This document shows, one piece after another, positions 40,603 through 50,763 of a stretch of DNA of 51,311 bases. Source of the stretch: a virus. The first letter of the stretch is position 1, and every line of letters starts with the position of its first letter. A model generated the notes under the pieces. The model made no database searches. It was not told where the DNA came from and saw only the letters and a program-made list of their open reading frames with translations. Position numbers and translations under genes: made by a program. The DNA lies in IMG/VR virus record IMGVR_UViG_3300027861_000004, positions 1 through 51,311 of that record; one strand, written 5' to 3'.

Positions 40603-41943
40603 CTATTCTGTGATGCCATAAAACTTGCACTGTTGTCCAGGGTTCTCGCAAACAAAGTTCACGTAATCCACGGCAGTTGCAAATTTATTGTCACTTCCTT
40701 CTTTCTGCGTCATGATCGAACCGTCACTACCGGTCAACCATTTGTATCCAGTCATTCCCGGAGGACGCATGAATTTGAACTTGGTAGAATCGATCATCAT
40801 TCCAGTACCAGTTTTGATACTGTTCAGACTTGTCAACATCAAGGATTTACTTCCAAGCTGGATTCCAAGGCGTTTGTAACCACCAGTCCAGTCGAACGCG
40901 TCCATAGTGTTGAATCGACGATCTTCCTTGCTGTTCATGAAGTACTTCAGCATTGCACGCTGTGAGAACATAAGCATATTGGGATTACCCATATACTGAT
41001 TCTCGTTCTCCATGATAGCCTCGAGAAGAATTTCTTCGTCAAGTTCGTCATCGACATTAACCATCTGACTCGCAAGTTCAGTATAGGTAGTTCTGTCTTT
41101 ACCCCAGACATTCTTAAAGTTGTCGCCGGTCTCGGAGTTGCTGGCACCATCACTAATGATGTTATTCATGCCATCGCATTCAAGACAGGTTGTTCCGCTG
41201 TAAGCGTACTTACGAGTAATGACGTCGCCAGCTGAAAGGTTATCTGCCACCATACCTGTAACAGTAAGACCGCCATAAGTCCTGTTTCCAGTCTTCTTAC
41301 TTCCTTTTGTAACAGCAGTTACAGGAGCAAAGTAAAGAGAGCTTGACGCACTAAGATCCAGCTCAGTACCAAAAGCACCCTCGTCATGAACTTCGATGAT
41401 AGTGCCCTGTGGGATGAACTGAGTATCAAAGAAAGCAGGACCATTAACAGTACAAGAACCAGCACCTATAGTCTGAAGTGTTGCCAGTGTGCCATCGCCC
41501 TGACCCATCCAGATACGCTCAGCATCCAGCTTGGCAGTTTTAATGAGAGAAGTCATGTGCCTGTCAACGATATCGACATATGCACCCTGACCATTCTCGA
41601 TCGTAGCAATAGCAGGACCAGTAAGCTCGAAGTATGCGTTAGTATACTTAAGCCACTGTTCACCCTGAATAGCATCAATCGGGACATTCCCACGGAATGA
41701 GCCACCTTCAGCCATCGGACCAACACCACCAGCCATCTGAGTTTCGAACGCCATGATCATTTTACGACCTGTGGCATCAAACTTACCTGCAACTTGCTCG
41801 ATAATACGGCTGAATTGATTATCGAAATAAACAGTATTTTGCATTGCTGGAAGATATACATCTTTCAGAACGCCAGTCATGGTGGTTGCAGAACCCATGT
41901 CCGCCCGGGTTGAACCGGTAGTTGAAATTACATTACTAGCCAT
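40603..41943 (-). CDS. Major capsid protein
   Basis: Head shell protein, 446 aa. It lies in the expected place after portal and scaffold and is flanked by a terminator. Features are an N-terminal helix (GVLKDVYLPAMQNTVYFDNQ), an LIKTAKLDAERIWMGQGDG helix and a C-terminal core with NPNMLMFSQRAMLKYF, consistent with an HK97-type fold. SD TAGGAGTAATTTATT. The fold is inferred. Confidence 0.8.
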   Translation of the reverse strand: MASNVISTTGSTRADMGSATTMTGVLKDVYLPAMQNTVYFDNQFSRIIEQVAGKFDATGRKMIMAFETQMAGGVGPMAEGGSFRGNVPIDAIQGEQWLKYTNAYFELTGPAIATIENGQGAYVDIVDRHMTSLIKTAKLDAERIWMGQGDGTLATLQTIGAGSCTVNGPAFFDTQFIPQGTIIEVHDEGAFGTELDLSASSSLYFAPVTAVTKGSKKTGNRTYGGLTVTGMVADNLSAGDVITRKYAYSGTTCLECDGMNNIISDGASNSETGDNFKNVWGKDRTTYTELASQMVNVDDELDEEILLEAIMENENQYMGNPNMLMFSQRAMLKYFMNSKEDRRFNTMDAFDWTGGYKRLGIQLGSKSLMLTSLNSIKTGTGMMIDSTKFKFMRPPGMTGYKWLTGSDGSIMTQKEGSDNKFATAVDYVNFVCENPGQQCKFYGITE

Positions 41944-41955
41944 AATAAATTACTC

Positions 41956-42975
41956 CTACACTCGAGGATTGGCATTGGCCATATAGTTCCTTGCTGCAGA
42001 ACCCATGTTGTTAACATTCAACATTTCGCCCTGCGGCAAAGTAGGGCCAGTGCCACTATTCGAGGAAATTGGATTAACAAGATTGTTTGGTGGGTTACCA
42101 CCTGTAGGAAGATCGCCTCCTGAAGGTGGCGGATTAAGTTCCGCTTCACGTTTATCGTAACCCATTTGTACATAATGATCTCTAAGTTTACCGAAAGACT
42201 CTTGTGCCCTTGCTCCATAGTACTTATAGTTCTCTGGAGTAAAGAAAGATTCTCTTTGATCTGACCTTAACTGATTACGCTGGATTGCAGCATTAGCTTG
42301 CTCTCCAACCATATTGTCAGTAGCCAAAACAAACATATTCTCTTCGATCAGTTTCAAATCTGCCGGTAATGAGGTGTGTCTCTCGTCAGCAGAAATTACA
42401 CTTTTTGCAGATGACATGCAGTTTTCAATCAAAGCCATTTGATCATTCTGAGTGCTCTTAGCTGTTTCGCCTGCAACAAAGTTTGACATTACCTCCAAAC
42501 TTTTAATGTAATCTTCCTTAGAGATGTATTCGCCTTCTTTTGCTGCCTGAATGAGTTTGCTAAAACTGTCCTGTACAGACGGTTCTGGTTGTGATGGATT
42601 TTGATTTCCACCATTACCAAGTTTTGCCTGTAACTCTTCCGGACTAACAAGCCCACGCTGCAAACGATTTGCAAATTCACCATTAGGATCTATGCCTAAC
42701 ATGGCAATTGTCTTGCCTAAGTCTGAGACTTGCTGTTCCAAACGCTGAACGCTATCGTCCGGCTCTACTGCCGGAGCTACGTTTGGATCAGGCTGAACCG
42801 TATTATCTGCATTGACAGGAATGTCAGATACGGGTGTCGTCGAGGTCGGGTCATTGCCGCCAGGAGGTACAGTAACGATAGGTTGTGTGTTGTCGTTGGC
42901 AACAAGATTACCTCCGCTTGGTGTCCCGCCATCATTGGTAGGATCAGTCGCATTGGTTAAGTCTACTTCGTTCAT
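41956..42975 (-). CDS. Scaffolding-like protein
   Basis: A 339-aa acidic protein. The first 100 residues are disordered and Pro/Asn/Asp-rich, the middle is helical (VQRLEQQVSDLGKTIAMLGI), and the end is Pro/Asn-rich. This composition and the place between portal and capsid genes fit a scaffold. No protease motif was seen. SD AAAGGACCTTTATT. Confidence 0.7.
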   Translation of the reverse strand: MNEVDLTNATDPTNDGGTPSGGNLVANDNTQPIVTVPPGGNDPTSTTPVSDIPVNADNTVQPDPNVAPAVEPDDSVQRLEQQVSDLGKTIAMLGIDPNGEFANRLQRGLVSPEELQAKLGNGGNQNPSQPEPSVQDSFSKLIQAAKEGEYISKEDYIKSLEVMSNFVAGETAKSTQNDQMALIENCMSSAKSVISADERHTSLPADLKLIEENMFVLATDNMVGEQANAAIQRNQLRSDQRESFFTPENYKYYGARAQESFGKLRDHYVQMGYDKREAELNPPPSGGDLPTGGNPPNNLVNPISSNSGTGPTLPQGEMLNVNNMGSAARNYMANANPRV

Positions 42976-42995
42976 AATAAAGGTCCTTTCTAAAA

Positions 42996-45140
42996 TTATT
43001 TAGTTTTGCTCGAGGTCTTTGCCTTCGAGTCTACGGGTTTCGATTTTTTAATAAGTAATTGCGGGATAGTATTCCCACGTTTAAATGCTTCAAGTTCTGT
43101 TTCTTTCTGTGCGGCCATCAAAGCATTATGTTGGATAATCTGTTTATGTTCTTCGACATGAACAACCATTGCCTGCACTAATAATTGCAAGGCAGGGTTT
43201 CCTGACGATTGTAACTCCCAGAACTTATCCATCATATAATCACCATGAACCATGATATGTATATGATTGTTGTCAAATGCGTTAGGATGCGACATGAATA
43301 CAAACTGCTCAAGCATCATCTGTACGCCAGCCTCGTCTAAGCCCGGAGGTATAGGAGGCATTTCCATAGCAATCTTTTCGGCGTTAATGAATTCCTTCTG
43401 AGCAAAGTCAATCTGCTTAGCGTCTTTCTTGAGTAAGGCTTCAATGTTACCAAAGTCCATCTGACGCATGACATAAGCCCTAACCTGTGGATCGTTAGGA
43501 TTGCCCAGTATACCGGACTGCCATGCCTCAGATGCTTTCTGTGATTCGATCGCTCTGGTCAAAGGTAAAGAAGATCCTGCTCGAACAATGACATTGTATT
43601 TACCATTCAATTCAGCAGTATTGACCTTCTCTATTGCCCAAGAGTTATCCTTACCCATGATAGGGATTGATCTTTCGCCATAGTTTTGTATGGAAAGCGA
43701 TAAGAGCTGATGTACGACTCTCTCGTCGTCTTCGTCCAGATCCTTAACCATTGGTCCCATTTGAGTAAAGTCGGCCTCCTGTAGCAACTGAAGCCCTCTT
43801 CCGGACTCAATTCCAGGAGGTGCTTGCCCTCTTGATGGACCGTGGAAAGCGAATATCTCATCGATACCCATCTTAACCTCAGCTAAGTGAGAAAAGATGC
43901 CGTTTGGAAGCGGAACGCCAGACGCACGTGTGGGTTTCATTATCCCATCGTATTCAACAACATTAGCGTTTGTATTGTCTATCTGCGACCATGCAAGATT
44001 AGAATCCCTTGACGCCATGAAGATACTGTTATACATCGCGTCAGCATGATCTTTCATGCAACTGCGAAGCTCATTATATTCACGTTGCAAAGGACGAGCC
44101 TGACTGATACGAGAGATGCCTTGTGGAGTAATACCCTTTAGCGACAAAGGAGCAGACGCAATAAATGGAACTAAACCGTGTGGGTATTGCTCAATAGGAT
44201 AAGGCTGATTAGTAACAACAAGACCATTGACCTTTACAGCGTAAACGCCTTCAGGAAACATGTCGTCACGTTCATGCCATAATTCTCTGTACTCTACAAT
44301 ATTGTCGTATGGAATCATTTTGTTTCTGTCAACTCCGTCAGTCTTCTCGGGGATAACAGTAGGAGCGATATCCTCAGCGAGCTTAGCAAAGTCACGCAAG
44401 ATACCAAGCTCAAAATCATTATCCATGTTTGCAACAGATTCGTTGTTGACAGCATAGACTTTCTGTGCTGCCTCAACTCCAAACCTGCTCACAACCTCGC
44501 CAAGAGTGATACGCTTTGCATGGATAATCCATTTTTGCCTTTTGTAGTTTTTGTTTCGATGGTCAAAGATGATCTCGTTATTACCAACAGTTTCAACAAT
44601 AGCTTCACCGTTCCATAACAACGCACCTTCTTCCATCCCAGTCTGATGACCCGGCTGGTCTTGCATTGGGTTTGTACCTGCAACAGAATGCTTGCCATCC
44701 CAAAAAACCTTTCGCCAGGCAATGCCGGCAAGATCGTACCAAAGAACAACCCCGCTGCGGCCTAAGTCTTTACCGTTAATCCTTTGGAGGTAAGGCATGA
44801 ATCGCTGACCCATCAAAGCAGTAGCTTTATCGTCTTCGTCTGTACCTGCAGGAACAACATCGATCGTTGGGTTTGTTTTTGTGGCAACGGCTATGTCATT
44901 GACTACGGCTGGTAGAATTCGATTGCTGACAACTTGTGTTTCGTAAGGACTTGGCAATGGATGTATCTGACCACCTAATACAAAGATGTTCTGATGCCCA
45001 CACAAATATGCAATATTAGCTTTAATGCTTAACTGTGCTGCTTTCCAGTATGGCTTGAAGTCTCTTTCTCTCTGAGTCATAAAGTCAGAGATAGCCTTAT
45101 CTTCAGGAGACTGATTTACATTGTTAATGTCTTCGCTCAT
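42996..45140 (-). CDS. Portal protein
   Basis: Ring protein through which DNA enters the head, 714 aa, a length typical of podoviruses. Visible parts: FKPYWKAAQLSIKANIAYLC near the start, NTNANVVEYDG, FAFHGPSRGQAPPGIESGRG and LQLLQEADFTQMGP in the clip/stem region, and a helical C-terminus with poly-basic end. Placed between the terminase nuclease and scaffold. SD AAAAGGACAATTATA. Confidence 0.85.
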   Translation of the reverse strand: MSEDINNVNQSPEDKAISDFMTQRERDFKPYWKAAQLSIKANIAYLCGHQNIFVLGGQIHPLPSPYETQVVSNRILPAVVNDIAVATKTNPTIDVVPAGTDEDDKATALMGQRFMPYLQRINGKDLGRSGVVLWYDLAGIAWRKVFWDGKHSVAGTNPMQDQPGHQTGMEEGALLWNGEAIVETVGNNEIIFDHRNKNYKRQKWIIHAKRITLGEVVSRFGVEAAQKVYAVNNESVANMDNDFELGILRDFAKLAEDIAPTVIPEKTDGVDRNKMIPYDNIVEYRELWHERDDMFPEGVYAVKVNGLVVTNQPYPIEQYPHGLVPFIASAPLSLKGITPQGISRISQARPLQREYNELRSCMKDHADAMYNSIFMASRDSNLAWSQIDNTNANVVEYDGIMKPTRASGVPLPNGIFSHLAEVKMGIDEIFAFHGPSRGQAPPGIESGRGLQLLQEADFTQMGPMVKDLDEDDERVVHQLLSLSIQNYGERSIPIMGKDNSWAIEKVNTAELNGKYNVIVRAGSSLPLTRAIESQKASEAWQSGILGNPNDPQVRAYVMRQMDFGNIEALLKKDAKQIDFAQKEFINAEKIAMEMPPIPPGLDEAGVQMMLEQFVFMSHPNAFDNNHIHIMVHGDYMMDKFWELQSSGNPALQLLVQAMVVHVEEHKQIIQHNALMAAQKETELEAFKRGNTIPQLLIKKSKPVDSKAKTSSKTK

Positions 45141-45394
45141 TATAATTGTCCTTTTCCGACGATTCCTTTTTCACCATTGACCCGGACTGCCATCTTGCAT
45201 TTGCATACAACCGACATATCAAATCCGCATACCTGCATACCTTTGTGATAAAACTCAAGGATATAAACATCCTCGTTATCCTGAGTGATCAATACTCTCT
45301 TACAAAGCAATCGACCACACTTAGGACAAAGGCACTTGATCCATTTCGGCTTAGAGGATAGTCCCGTCTTTGATTTCACTGGGGTCAAAGGCAT
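45140..45394 (-). CDS. Zinc-ribbon-like small protein
   Basis: An 84-aa protein with CLCPKCGRLLCK and a second pair CKCK about 35 residues later, a Com-like zinc-ribbon layout. The start overlaps the previous stop as TAATG. It precedes the portal gene and may regulate translation or bind nucleic acid. Confidence 0.65.
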   Translation of the reverse strand: MPLTPVKSKTGLSSKPKWIKCLCPKCGRLLCKRVLITQDNEDVYILEFYHKGMQVCGFDMSVVCKCKMAVRVNGEKGIVGKGQL

Positions 45395-45861
45395 TAGGCT
45401 TGTTCTCCGTCGGTTCGTCCGGGTTCAGTTCGATCTTCTTCACTGTCTTCTTCTTCGGCAATAGAGTCATCGGCGGCATCATCTTCGCCATCTCCATTTC
45501 CACTATCGTCATCTTCTTCAACATCGACGGGTGTTTCTGTTTCATCCGTAACCAGCACTTCAGAAAGAATTGGTTTGTCTCCATCTTTGGTTTCCTGTGA
45601 TTTAATATTTATTGGTAATGGGTTAGGCTCTTCGCTCAAGCTGCCTAAATTCAATAGGCTTAATGCTTCATCTGAGCAATCGACGTCCAGTTTAAACTCT
45701 GCATCAGCAAACTCAATAAAGCATTCATGGCAAACTCGAATAGTTCTTTTCTTTGGAGAATGAACCTTAATAACAAAACATTCTTTTTTGCCCTCGCAAC
45801 AATCACATACGTGCCGTATTGAGCGAAAAGCAGTATAGCGTCTTCCATCTGAGGTTTTCAT
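45394..45861 (-). CDS. Cys-motif protein with acidic tail
   Basis: A 155-aa protein: an N-terminal zinc-finger-like pair (HVCDCCEGKKEC and VCHECFIEF), then a highly acidic, disordered C-terminal half (DVEEDDDSGNGDGEDDAADD). SD AGAAAGGAACATT. It lies between terminase nuclease and portal. Function unknown. Confidence 0.65.
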   Translation of the reverse strand: MKTSDGRRYTAFRSIRHVCDCCEGKKECFVIKVHSPKKRTIRVCHECFIEFADAEFKLDVDCSDEALSLLNLGSLSEEPNPLPINIKSQETKDGDKPILSEVLVTDETETPVDVEEDDDSGNGDGEDDAADDSIAEEEDSEEDRTEPGRTDGEQA

Positions 45862-45872
45862 AATGTTCCTTT

Positions 45873-46619
45873 CTAAGCGATTTTAATATTATCTTTTCTC
45901 ATGTTATTTGTCATTTTACTGAAAATCTGATTGTTGAATCTGTCCATCATGGCACGCTGCTGTAACTGATCGTCACTTAATGTCTGCTTCACTGATGTAA
46001 CAATAGCACGTTGAGGATATAAAATGCAACCATGCAAAGCAAGCATAGATGAAATAACAGAGTCATCATTGAACCCAGATGGAGCACCTGTCTTAGAACG
46101 ATCTTCAAGATACACGAATTGACCAAGCTCTGTCAATGTAATTTCGCATACAATTTCAATAGTCTTATCAATCAATGCTTTTTCCATCTGACGTATAAGC
46201 ATCCACTTCGTTGCTTCTAATGTATAAAATCCGAACTTAGTAGAAATGTCAGGATCTTCACTTAAATGTTGTTCGCCTTGATAAAGCCTTGGGTATTTAT
46301 AAGTAACAATAAGCCCGTCAATAAGAGCAGACCCACAATGATTTGCCTCTGGGACTATCAAAGCGTTATTATAAAACCTCCCAAGGCGATCAGCGTAATC
46401 AGTAGCTTTTGTTATTCCTATCTTCGCACGTAAATGAGCAACCTGCCTAAACTTAGGAAGTCTGCAGTTGTACACACTCATAGATGTGTAGTCAGTAGAA
46501 AGACCAGTTGCAGTATCAATGCCCACTACGTACTTTTCCCCAGGTATCGGGTGTTCCCATACGGAAAACAGTCCGGACTGAGTTGGTACGAATTTAGGTA
46601 TTGAGTTTTTTCTACTCAT
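45873..46619 (-). CDS. terL: Large terminase, nuclease half
   Basis: The C-terminal RNase H-like nuclease of a large terminase as a separate 248-aa gene. The three acidic sites are present: YVVGIDTATG (Asp35), LIVPEANHCG (Glu91) and GFNDDSVISS (Asp185/186). The first 30 residues (KFVPTQSGLFSVWEHPIPGE) are the usual linker strand between ATPase and nuclease. It has no ATPase motifs; these are on the 270-aa gene that ends at 51067, 4.4 kb upstream in transcription order. The ATG follows AAGGCAAGTTACA. Together the halves would make a normal-length terminase of about 518 aa. Confidence 0.85.
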   Translation of the reverse strand: MSRKNSIPKFVPTQSGLFSVWEHPIPGEKYVVGIDTATGLSTDYTSMSVYNCRLPKFRQVAHLRAKIGITKATDYADRLGRFYNNALIVPEANHCGSALIDGLIVTYKYPRLYQGEQHLSEDPDISTKFGFYTLEATKWMLIRQMEKALIDKTIEIVCEITLTELGQFVYLEDRSKTGAPSGFNDDSVISSMLALHGCILYPQRAIVTSVKQTLSDDQLQQRAMMDRFNNQIFSKMTNNMRKDNIKIA

Positions 46620-46649
46620 TGTAACTTGCCTTATCTTGCTATGTTATAT

Positions 46650-48923
46650 TTATTTGCCTTGTACGAAAAAGCCGCCTTTATTGATAGATACGGGAAGTTC
46701 GCCAGAGATAGGGTTTCCAATTTCTATTTCGCTTATCTCCTTGCCGTCAATAGTAAAAGTGAACGGTCCATTTTCCTGAATCGTTTCGTCCGAGCCAGTC
46801 AAGAAGAACTCTCTGTTTGTTATCCGCTGTTCGGGTACTGCTCCCTTTTCAGGGAAAGAGTAAGTTGTATCACTTACGTCAACGATGATACATTTCAGCT
46901 TAAAGTCTTCTGCTAGGTATGTTACAATTATTTTACCGTCGCTGTTAGCAACTACTGATACTTGAACGTGATTAAAATTATAATCCAGAGGAGCTTCGAC
47001 TAATGTGAAAATAGCACTCCATGCACCAGCAGCTTCACGTTTCTTCATATAGATTCTGTCATTACTTGCCCAGATAACGTAAATATAGTTTGTGTCAGGA
47101 TCTATAGAAATAGTCGGATTGGTTGTCTCAAAGTCGGTATAAGCAGAAGTTGCCAACAACACTTCGTCAACGTCCCACGAGCCTCCAGGTGCAGCAATTC
47201 TATTTCTAAAATAAATATCACCAAGTGTGTCCATGTAAGCAATGAAGATTCCTTGAGAACCGTTACTTGCGACTCCTATGGTTGCTATTTCTGCATTGTA
47301 GACTTGACAATAGCACTCTCTTAGCGTCACAGTCTCGTTACCTAACATTGTATCTATGCTTTCGTCAAAGAGATTGCCGAGTAGTTGTGAATTTATACCC
47401 CATGAATGACGAACAAAATAAACGTCACCACCTACAAGAGGTACAACCTTTTGAGCTGTATTTTTGCCTCCAATCTGCGAGAAATCATACTCTATGCCAG
47501 TTCCCCAAGTCCCATTGCTATACTGACCTCTATACGCTCCATGTGTAGGACCATCGCCAGCCACACCTATCCACGGATACCCACTAGTGTCAACGCACAT
47601 CCCACTATCAGAGAACACGCTCTGGTTAGATTCTGCGGACGCCCAAGTGATAGTGCTATCAGAGTTTGGCACACCTCTGCGATACCATACGCCAGTAATA
47701 TAATGGACATTAGTCCCATCAAACCATAAAGACCAACCAGCATCACTAAGAGTAGAAGTATATGATGTAGGAATATCAATAACGTCAGACCAAATTTTAC
47801 CGTCCGCTGAAGTCCTATAGCTGAGATATGTTGTAGTGGCATCTGCGTGCCTCACAAACCACACCCAGTACAAGCCAGCTGCATAATAACTATTCGTTTG
47901 ATTAGTAGGTATTCTGGCCGAAAAATATGGCTCTCTATCAACGCCATAAGCCAACTTTGCTGTGTCATTGACCGTAAGTTCATAAGGACTTGTTTCGGTT
48001 GAGAACACCTCTACTCCAGCGGCGTCCTTGCAGATGACAGGAACATTACCCCTTGGATTACCAGCGGAATCTACAACTTTTGTGTTGAACGTGTAGATTT
48101 CGTTTGTGCGTGAGTCGCCAGTTGACTCTGCACCATGCTGAATTGTGAGGACTTTAGCCACTTTATATTTAGGGTCAACAACACTAAATTCGTGGTCAGT
48201 ATTTGTATCGTTATTACACGATATAGCATAACTACCTCTTCTTGCTGTTGAAGAAATACCTGCGGCAGTTATATCTGCACCATACCCTCTGACGCCACTA
48301 GCAACTCTGTTGATTTTTAAATCTTTACAGAAGATAGGGTCTGTCCGAAATTCAACTGTTAATAAATTTGCACACTCGAAGTCGTTGATATATGCAGTAA
48401 TGGTAGTATAAAAATACAATCTCTGTTGGCTTAAATTATCGCCATCATCATATCGCCTGCCGGTAAATTTACTGCTCCTAATCTTAACCACACCTTTATC
48501 AAAGAATATTCTGCGATTATTCCTAAGGTAGATAGTTGAGCCATACCAGTTAAACCTTGCCCCTATAGCATTCACAATACCGAGTGGTGTTGTTGACGGG
48601 GCAATCGACCAATAAGAGCCATCAAAACCCTGAACGTCAAGTGCTGTGCCCATCTGCATTGTCGCCGCCGCTTTGACTGTTAGGTCTTTATCGTCTTCCA
48701 TATAGACAAACTCACGCTTAGTCTGGAAGAAGGTTTCTGTTGTGCCGTCGCCGATCTGAATATCAGCGTCAACTGTATAGTTTGCAGATTCCTCAGTCTC
48801 AGTTACAACGTTCCATGTGCCCAAGACATCTGCGTCGTGCATTGCCGCCATATCAGCAGGGTCATCAGGCGTGCCACCTGTTACTGTTATTTTACCGCCT
48901 GCATATGCATATGTACCTGCCAT
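46650..48923 (-). CDS. Large virion protein with sialidase-like propeller
   Basis: A 757-aa, beta-rich protein. The first 250 residues look like a beta-helix (GTTETFFQTKREFVYMEDDK, IYLRNNRRIFF). The middle 350 residues show repeated strands like those of sialidase or carbohydrate-recognition propellers: YLSYRTSADGKIWSDV, ISIDPDTNYIYVIWAS, RIYMKKREAAGAWS. The C-terminal 60 residues form a small separate domain (FTFTIDGKEI). Likely a fibre or spike that touches the cell surface. It lies in the cassette between the two terminase halves. Confidence 0.6.
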   Translation of the reverse strand: MAGTYAYAGGKITVTGGTPDDPADMAAMHDADVLGTWNVVTETEESANYTVDADIQIGDGTTETFFQTKREFVYMEDDKDLTVKAAATMQMGTALDVQGFDGSYWSIAPSTTPLGIVNAIGARFNWYGSTIYLRNNRRIFFDKGVVKIRSSKFTGRRYDDGDNLSQQRLYFYTTITAYINDFECANLLTVEFRTDPIFCKDLKINRVASGVRGYGADITAAGISSTARRGSYAISCNNDTNTDHEFSVVDPKYKVAKVLTIQHGAESTGDSRTNEIYTFNTKVVDSAGNPRGNVPVICKDAAGVEVFSTETSPYELTVNDTAKLAYGVDREPYFSARIPTNQTNSYYAAGLYWVWFVRHADATTTYLSYRTSADGKIWSDVIDIPTSYTSTLSDAGWSLWFDGTNVHYITGVWYRRGVPNSDSTITWASAESNQSVFSDSGMCVDTSGYPWIGVAGDGPTHGAYRGQYSNGTWGTGIEYDFSQIGGKNTAQKVVPLVGGDVYFVRHSWGINSQLLGNLFDESIDTMLGNETVTLRECYCQVYNAEIATIGVASNGSQGIFIAYMDTLGDIYFRNRIAAPGGSWDVDEVLLATSAYTDFETTNPTISIDPDTNYIYVIWASNDRIYMKKREAAGAWSAIFTLVEAPLDYNFNHVQVSVVANSDGKIIVTYLAEDFKLKCIIVDVSDTTYSFPEKGAVPEQRITNREFFLTGSDETIQENGPFTFTIDGKEISEIEIGNPISGELPVSINKGGFFVQGK

Positions 48924-48955
48924 GTTATAGCTCCACTATCGTCGTCTGTGTCGTT

Positions 48956-49111
48956 TTAATTGTCAGTATTTTGCTGTCGAGCATTTGCGATCTCTTCCAT
49001 CAAACCATTAAATTCTGTTACTTTCTCGTTGAGAATTTTTTTTGATTCTGAAATCTCAATATTCAAGTCGGTTGCTCTTATCTTTTTTTTGTCTAATTCC
49101 TGTTCGGTCAT
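48956..49111 (-). CDS. Small coiled-coil protein
   Basis: A 51-aa ORF (MTEQELDKKKIRATDLNIEI ... EEIANARQQNTDN) with heptad-like spacing. A weak GAAAGCAAGAAA precedes ATG 49111. It fills the gap between the two large virion genes. It could be a chaperone for fibre assembly; that is only a guess. Confidence 0.5.
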   Translation of the reverse strand: MTEQELDKKKIRATDLNIEISESKKILNEKVTEFNGLMEEIANARQQNTDN

Positions 49112-49129
49112 TTTCTTGCTTTCTATTTA

Positions 49130-50746
49130 TTAACTTAATGTGTGTTCTGCGTTACCATAGTAAGCGTGAAGCCCATCGCTTTCCATCCATATCATTCCGT
49201 TTTCTGGGTCGCTCGGAATCGCTGCGAGGTATGGTAACTTAACAACCCCGTCGCCTCTTATCTCCATCCCATCGTCTTTTGATGCTCTTATCTTGAAATA
49301 GTCTTCTATGGGAGGCTGAACTAAAGCGTTACGGGTTCTCTGTATTGCAATGTAGTATGCTTCTATAATGGCATTGCCATCCATGTCTTCGTCGTCTTCT
49401 GTCCAGTCAGCAGGTGCAGTGAAATTGAACTGCCCGTTCTCTCTCATACCGCCTGTAGTATCAACGACCGTTAGTGCTGTCCAGTTACCGCCAGATTTAG
49501 AGTAAAAGAACTGCAAAATCGCATCTTGGTTCGCACCCGTGTCAAGTGCAACGTCAACAATCTCGAATTTCTCGTCTGAGCCTATGAGAATATAATCGTC
49601 GTCATTGTCCATTATCGTTAAGTCAGAGCCACTACTTGACAAGAACGCTGTGGTGTCGGCAGTCCCTCCGTTTACCCTATCACCTGACAAACCTGACGTA
49701 TTCTCATATCCATATCCAGGGTCAACAGCAGAAGCACCATACACTTGAAAAGCCTTGCTGAATCCTGCGAGTGCCAAGAATGCCTTTGTGGTTGCATTGC
49801 TCCCATCTTCAACGCCAGCGATATAACATGGGACTGAGGTTGATGCGTCTGCATTCGTGGCCTCTGATACATCAACATGAGTATAGATGCCCGCTACAGA
49901 TTCACCTACTCCCAAGTCGCCTGACTTTATATGTACTTCCTGTCCTACAATGTTATTGTGCCCTTCGCATTCTACTCCAACGTATATCCCACGCTGATTG
50001 TTTGCGGCAGAATTGAACTCAAATTCAGCTAACTTCCCGCCTGCAAAGTCATAACCGACAACTTCAAACTCGCCTGCACTTCCACACGAAAATTCATGTT
50101 TATAACCATCGCCCGTTATAAAACTGGGATGCTGCGATACAAAATAATTGCCCGGCGATACGCCTGAGTTTATATCTTCCGTCCATCCCATTCCATCGAC
50201 AATAGCAGTCTCGGTGTCTATCACTAGCTTTATCTCACAGACTGAATTGATTTTCGCTCCGGTAGTGAATACTATCCAATCACCAATGTTTTCTGAAGTG
50301 AAGTTCGCACCGGAAGTTTTAGTGAACATATTTTCGTATGTGCCGCCAGTGTGGTCGTACCAGCCTTCACCTGCTTGAACAATACTATCAGTCCCAAACG
50401 CCAGCGAAACGATAGACGCTCCAAACTCAGGTGATAGCGTCCTTATGCCTCGGTTTCCGATAATATGTCCGTCAGCCTCTAATGTTCCTGTGCCAAGAAA
50501 CTCGTAGCCTTGGTTATCGACAGCGTTGCCAAAGACGATCTTATTCGTGCCACCATTCATTATAAGCCAGTCGTTTGCGGCGTCTCTGAAGCTAAAGGCA
50601 GTAGTTCCGCTTATTATGACTGCCTTTGGACCGTCACTTGTATCGAGGATATACTCGCCAACGTCTGACCCTAACCATGTACCGGAGTCCATTAGCTGCC
50701 ATGGAGTGCTTAGAGCATTATTGTTATCACTGAATTTTTGTCCCAT
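49130..50746 (-). CDS. Virion structural / fibre-like protein
   Basis: A 538-aa, Gly/Asp/Thr-rich beta protein. The C-terminus (VVKLPYLAAIPSDPENGMIW, then MESDGLHAYYGN) matches short motifs near fibre or decoration ends. The N-terminal part (WLIMNGGTNKIVFGNAVDNQ) suggests a beta-helix. It belongs to the cassette between the terminase halves. No catalytic motif recognised. Confidence 0.6.
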   Translation of the reverse strand: MGQKFSDNNNALSTPWQLMDSGTWLGSDVGEYILDTSDGPKAVIISGTTAFSFRDAANDWLIMNGGTNKIVFGNAVDNQGYEFLGTGTLEADGHIIGNRGIRTLSPEFGASIVSLAFGTDSIVQAGEGWYDHTGGTYENMFTKTSGANFTSENIGDWIVFTTGAKINSVCEIKLVIDTETAIVDGMGWTEDINSGVSPGNYFVSQHPSFITGDGYKHEFSCGSAGEFEVVGYDFAGGKLAEFEFNSAANNQRGIYVGVECEGHNNIVGQEVHIKSGDLGVGESVAGIYTHVDVSEATNADASTSVPCYIAGVEDGSNATTKAFLALAGFSKAFQVYGASAVDPGYGYENTSGLSGDRVNGGTADTTAFLSSSGSDLTIMDNDDDYILIGSDEKFEIVDVALDTGANQDAILQFFYSKSGGNWTALTVVDTTGGMRENGQFNFTAPADWTEDDEDMDGNAIIEAYYIAIQRTRNALVQPPIEDYFKIRASKDDGMEIRGDGVVKLPYLAAIPSDPENGMIWMESDGLHAYYGNAEHTLS

Positions 50747-50763
50747 GATAAATCTCGCTTAAA

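Noticed and set aside
45351-45584. Minus-strand 77-codon ORF
   Set aside because: Out-of-frame reading of the acidic tail of the 155-aa gene, which is itself coupled to both neighbours.
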